Positions 16,473-18,928 of a stretch of 18,928 nucleotides of DNA are shown here, one piece after another. Each line of letters begins with the position of its first letter. Position 1 is the stretch's first letter. Source of the stretch: JAAFKA01 sp043748455 (GTDB lineage Bacteria; Bacteroidota; Bacteroidia; Cytophagales; Thermoflexibacteraceae); NCBI GenBank assembly GCA_043748455.1, contig JAYTNF010000277.1, forward strand, positions 1 through 18,928. Reading direction: 5' to 3'. The translations under genes and the position numbers were made by a program. The notes under the pieces were generated by a model that did no database searches, was not told the origin of the DNA, and saw only the letters and a list, made by a program, of their open reading frames with translations.

Positions 16473-17576
16473 TTATTGTTCAAAACTTGTAATAAAAGCA
16501 TCTTTGAAATTTAATTTTCGTATTTCTTGTAACAATATTTGTGCAATTTCTAAACTTTCGGCTTTACCAACCAAATAACGATATCTTTTGTTGTTTTCGT
16601 CATCTTCTGTAACAACCTCATCAATTTTATAACTTTTTGCAATCAATCTATTAAAATCATAATGTTTCATCGATATTGGAAGTTTAGAAGACGATATTTG
16701 TATTCTGTAAATAATTTTTGCTTTCTTAGCGTGTTCCTTCTCTTCTGCTTGTACTTTTTCATATTTTTTAGTAGCTTCTTCTATCTCTTTAATCAATTTT
16801 TTAGTGGTTTCGCTATTTGATTTTGCTAATACTTCTTTGGTTTCCTTCATTTCTTTCATTGTTTCAGGCAATAAATGTACATGATTATATTCAGACTTTA
16901 AAAACCTAACCAAACCATTTAAAATAGCTTCTGCTATTAGCTCCTGACCATCTTCAGAATTTAAAAACTTTTCTTCTTTTGCATTACTTATAAAACCAGC
17001 CTCAATCAAGACACTTGCGGGTTTTGGGTATTGCAAAACATATAATGAAAAACCTCTATCTCTATTAGTAAATATTCCCAAACTCTTACGAAAAGCCACA
17101 TTTTGAAAAGCCCTATCTATCTGTATAGCAAGTTTTTTACTTTTACGAAAGCCATTGCTATGAATGTGCATTTGTGTGCCAGAAATTTCTTTATTTGGAT
17201 TAGAATTGCAATGAATACTTAGAAAAATATCTGCCTTTTCATCAGTTGTAATCAACATTCTTTTCTCTAACTTCACATACACATCACGTTTGCGAGTCAG
17301 CACAATGTCAGCCCCAATCAGCCGCATAAGCATTTTTTCATGCAATTTTTTGGTAATTGCCAATACAATATGCTTTTCGTCTTGATATTTTTCGTTTGTT
17401 TTTTCTTTTCCTGGGTCATAACCTCCATGACCTGCATCTAAAACAATTTTTACAGGAATAGGCTCTTTATCTTTATTATCAGCAATAGCTTTTTTATTTT
17501 GTGCTACTATTAGATTAGAAAAAGGTGTAAATAATATGTTAATCAATACAATTAGAAAACGTAAAAATTGTTTCAT
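16473..17576 (-). CDS. Secreted N-acetylmuramoyl-L-alanine amidase (Amidase_3) with SPOR-like tail
   Basis: The enzyme cuts the bond between N-acetylmuramic acid and the L-Ala of the stem peptide in the periplasm, acting in septum splitting or wall turnover. The 367 residues begin with a signal peptide (1-25, ending NLIVAQ). The zinc amidase domain spans about 42-230, with all four expected metal or catalytic residues: H50 in DAGHGGYDPG, E67 in DEKHIVL, H122 in LSIHCNS and E192 in LIEAGF. A charged, coiled-coil-like segment runs from about 235 to 288. The C-terminal about 75 residues (YRIQISSSK ... YRYLVGKAES ... FKDAFITSF) have the SPOR pattern, a fold that binds denuded glycan at the division site. 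This is an AmiC-like family member; I give no symbol because paralogues are common. The TPR gene lies upstream, separated by 155 bp with a hairpin and a palindrome, and the giant gene follows. Confidence 0.93.
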   Translation of the reverse strand: MKQFLRFLIVLINILFTPFSNLIVAQNKKAIADNKDKEPIPVKIVLDAGHGGYDPGKEKTNEKYQDEKHIVLAITKKLHEKMLMRLIGADIVLTRKRDVYVKLEKRMLITTDEKADIFLSIHCNSNPNKEISGTQMHIHSNGFRKSKKLAIQIDRAFQNVAFRKSLGIFTNRDRGFSLYVLQYPKPASVLIEAGFISNAKEEKFLNSEDGQELIAEAILNGLVRFLKSEYNHVHLLPETMKEMKETKEVLAKSNSETTKKLIKEIEEATKKYEKVQAEEKEHAKKAKIIYRIQISSSKLPISMKHYDFNRLIAKSYKIDEVVTEDDENNKRYRYLVGKAESLEIAQILLQEIRKLNFKDAFITSFEQ

Positions 17577-17608
17577 GCTATAAGTTATGCAAATGTTTTA
17601 TACAAAAG

Positions 17609-17636
17609 AAATTCCATTTCGTATGAAATGGAATTT
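17609..17636. terminator. Perfect 12-bp stem-loop between the TPR and amidase genes
   Basis: AAATTCCATTTC and GAAATGGAATTT pair perfectly around a GTAT loop. On the plus strand it is followed by TT. It lies 96 bp past the TPR gene's stop and 33 bp before the amidase start. It most likely ends TPR transcription. If the amidase promoter is the one at 17669-17702, the hairpin would instead lie in the amidase leader and could affect expression. The stem is low in GC. Confidence 0.55.
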
Positions 17637-17668
17637 TTAAGAAATTTAATTAATGTTATGAGTAAATA

Positions 17669-17702
17669 CAAAATTAATTTATTGATAATCAATAAGTTAC
17701 AA
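17669..17702 (-). promoter_or_regulatory. Candidate amidase promoter with a palindrome in its spacer
   Basis: On the minus strand TTG (17702-17700) is followed after 23 nt by TAATTTTG (17676-17669), which fits TAnnTTTG. The spacer is slightly longer than the usual 19-21 nt. It contains the 17-bp perfect palindrome TTATTGATNATCAATAA (17679-17695), in a position where a bound repressor would block polymerase. Confidence 0.4.
17679..17695. promoter_or_regulatory. 17-bp perfect palindrome, candidate operator
   Basis: TTATTGAT-A-ATCAATAA has two perfect 8-bp half-sites around one central base. The same 17-mer recurs with one mismatch on the opposite strand at 16411-16427, at the centre of the 85-bp hairpin upstream of the giant gene. 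No specific regulator can be named. Confidence 0.4.
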
Positions 17703-17731
17703 TTTACAACCATTTATTTCGTATTTACAGC

Positions 17732-18928
17732 TTATTTTTTACCCATTTCCTCTTTCAACAAATTCACTTTTTGTTGAACAATTTGATAATCAGCATTATT
17801 TTCGCCCAAAGATTTACGTAAATCTAATACTTTAAGATACAATTTCATCGCCTCTGTATTATTTTTGGCTTTATGATACATTTCTGCCATCTCAAATTGA
17901 TTATTTGTATATTCAGCACTTCTGCCACCATAATAAGTAAAATAAATTTGCGAGGCTTGTTTCACAAAAGTTTCTCCTTCTGTAAATTTATCACGTTTAA
18001 TGAGTAACTTGCCAATATTATTGAGAGAAGAAGCATAATCTGGAGACCTTATTCCTGGCACTTTTTTACGAAGTTCCATCGCAACCCTAAATATAGAATC
18101 AGCCTTTGCAAAAGCCTCATTTCTTTGATAGAAAAAAGCTAAACTGTCCAATTTCATAGAATATTCAGGCTTTTTTTCAGTCAAACTTGTTTTTCTTTGT
18201 TCCATTGCAGTCAAGAATAATTTTTCTGCCTCATCTTTTTTACCTCCAACTACATAAAGTTTTGCTATTTTATCCAAAATATCTGCGTATAAAGGTTCAT
18301 TTTCTTTTTTCATGGCTTTCATACTTGCTAAAGCATTTTGATAATATTTTTCAGCCTCTGCACTTTTATTCATTTTCAAATACACATCACCCAAATCCAT
18401 TGCATTTTGCAAAAATTCATTGCTGTTTTCGCCTTTTACTTTTTTAATAATTTCACCCTTTTTGACTAATAATTTTTCTGATTCTCCTTGTTTAGACATG
18501 TCATTAAACAATTTAATATCTTTATTTAATGCTTCCAAGTACTTTGCTTGGTCGCCACTTTCCATAACTGTCAGAGATTCATTATAATAAATCACAGCCT
18601 TATCATAATTTTTAATCATTCTATAAGATTCTGCCATGTTATTATAATAATTTGCCATGCCATCTATTTTTTTACCTGAAACTTTTAGGGCTGTCAAAAA
18701 CACATCATATTGTTCTACTGCTTTCTCATATTTCTTAAGTCCATATGAAACATCAGCCACATCAGCCAAAAGCTCTGTATAATCTTCGCTTTTTGCACCT
18801 AAAACTTCTTTTGCAGGAACAATAATGGCATTGTATTCCATCGCAGCTTTTTCAAATTTCCCCGCATTTTTATACATATCAGCCAATTCGTGGCGTGTTT
18901 TTATATAATCAGGGTGAGTTTCTTTTTG
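17732..18928 (-). CDS. TPR-repeat protein, N-terminus outside the window
   Basis: The visible part is 398 residues, ending at TAA (17734-17732). The frame is open to the window edge, where it already reads THPDYIKTRHELADMYKNAG, mid-repeat. The true start is therefore beyond the window, and the TTG at 18886 is only a Leu inside a repeat. About nine tetratricopeptide repeats of the kinesin light-chain type are visible, spaced about 42-44 residues, with motifs such as YYNNMAESYRMIKNYDKAV, LGDVYLKMNKSAEAEKYY and SLNNIGKLLIKRDKF. TPR arrays are protein-binding scaffolds; no partner, enzyme domain or membrane segment is visible here. It ends in a lysine-rich tail (EEMGKK). It lies upstream of the amidase in the same orientation, but 155 bp and a hairpin separate them. 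Confidence 0.9.
   Translation of the reverse strand, partial: QKETHPDYIKTRHELADMYKNAGKFEKAAMEYNAIIVPAKEVLGAKSEDYTELLADVADVSYGLKKYEKAVEQYDVFLTALKVSGKKIDGMANYYNNMAESYRMIKNYDKAVIYYNESLTVMESGDQAKYLEALNKDIKLFNDMSKQGESEKLLVKKGEIIKKVKGENSNEFLQNAMDLGDVYLKMNKSAEAEKYYQNALASMKAMKKENEPLYADILDKIAKLYVVGGKKDEAEKLFLTAMEQRKTSLTEKKPEYSMKLDSLAFFYQRNEAFAKADSIFRVAMELRKKVPGIRSPDYASSLNNIGKLLIKRDKFTEGETFVKQASQIYFTYYGGRSAEYTNNQFEMAEMYHKAKNNTEAMKLYLKVLDLRKSLGENNADYQIVQQKVNLLKEEMGKK

Noticed and set aside
18884..18886. TTG as start of the TPR protein
   Set aside because: The frame continues upstream to the window edge with TPR-like sequence, so this codon is an internal Leu.

Overview
The window is AT-rich and looks like a chromosome segment of a Bacteroidota bacterium. 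Three things support this: a C-terminal type IX secretion (T9SS, Por) sorting domain on the giant protein, several TAnnTTTG-type promoter boxes, and A/T-biased codon use. I cannot assign a lower taxon from the sequence alone.

Layout: (1) positions 1-2316, minus strand, mutS, whose 3' end lies outside the window. Its frame contains an in-frame, GC-rich palindromic element of about 30 codons, compositionally foreign to the gene. (2) 2317-2729, a divergent intergenic region with a good Bacteroidota-type promoter for mutS and a weaker one for the next gene. (3) 2730-3506, plus strand, a TauE/SafE (TSUP) membrane permease that probably starts at TTG. (4) 3507-3719, a convergent intergenic region holding an interspersed palindromic repeat with TTTGTCATTCTGAG ends. 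(5) 3720-16229, minus strand, one gene of about 12.5 kb for a secreted surface protein of about 4169 residues: signal peptide, about 21 tandem Calx-beta-like domains, two CUB-like domains, three LRR-Ig cassettes, an Ig/PKD-like region and the T9SS tail. (6) 16230-16472, a leader region with an 85-bp near-continuous hairpin. (7) 16473-17576, minus strand, a secreted N-acetylmuramoyl-L-alanine amidase with a coiled coil and a SPOR-like tail. (8) 17577-17731, an intergenic region with a perfect 12-bp stem-loop and a 17-bp perfect palindrome. (9) 17732-18928, minus strand, a TPR protein whose start lies outside the window.

The three minus-strand genes on the right (TPR, amidase, giant protein) point the same way but are separated by 155-243 bp gaps holding hairpins, so they are more likely separate transcription units than a tight operon. 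All three fit envelope or surface biology: a cell-wall hydrolase, a TPR scaffold and an exported adhesin-like protein. A functional link between them is inference only. No rRNA, tRNA, CRISPR array or transposase gene was seen.

The most notable observations are the palindromic element inside the mutS reading frame, the layered repeat structure of the giant gene (about 720-bp two-domain repeats, 390-bp single-domain repeats, and LRR-Ig cassettes), and a 17-bp palindrome that recurs with one mismatch in two neighbouring intergenic regions.
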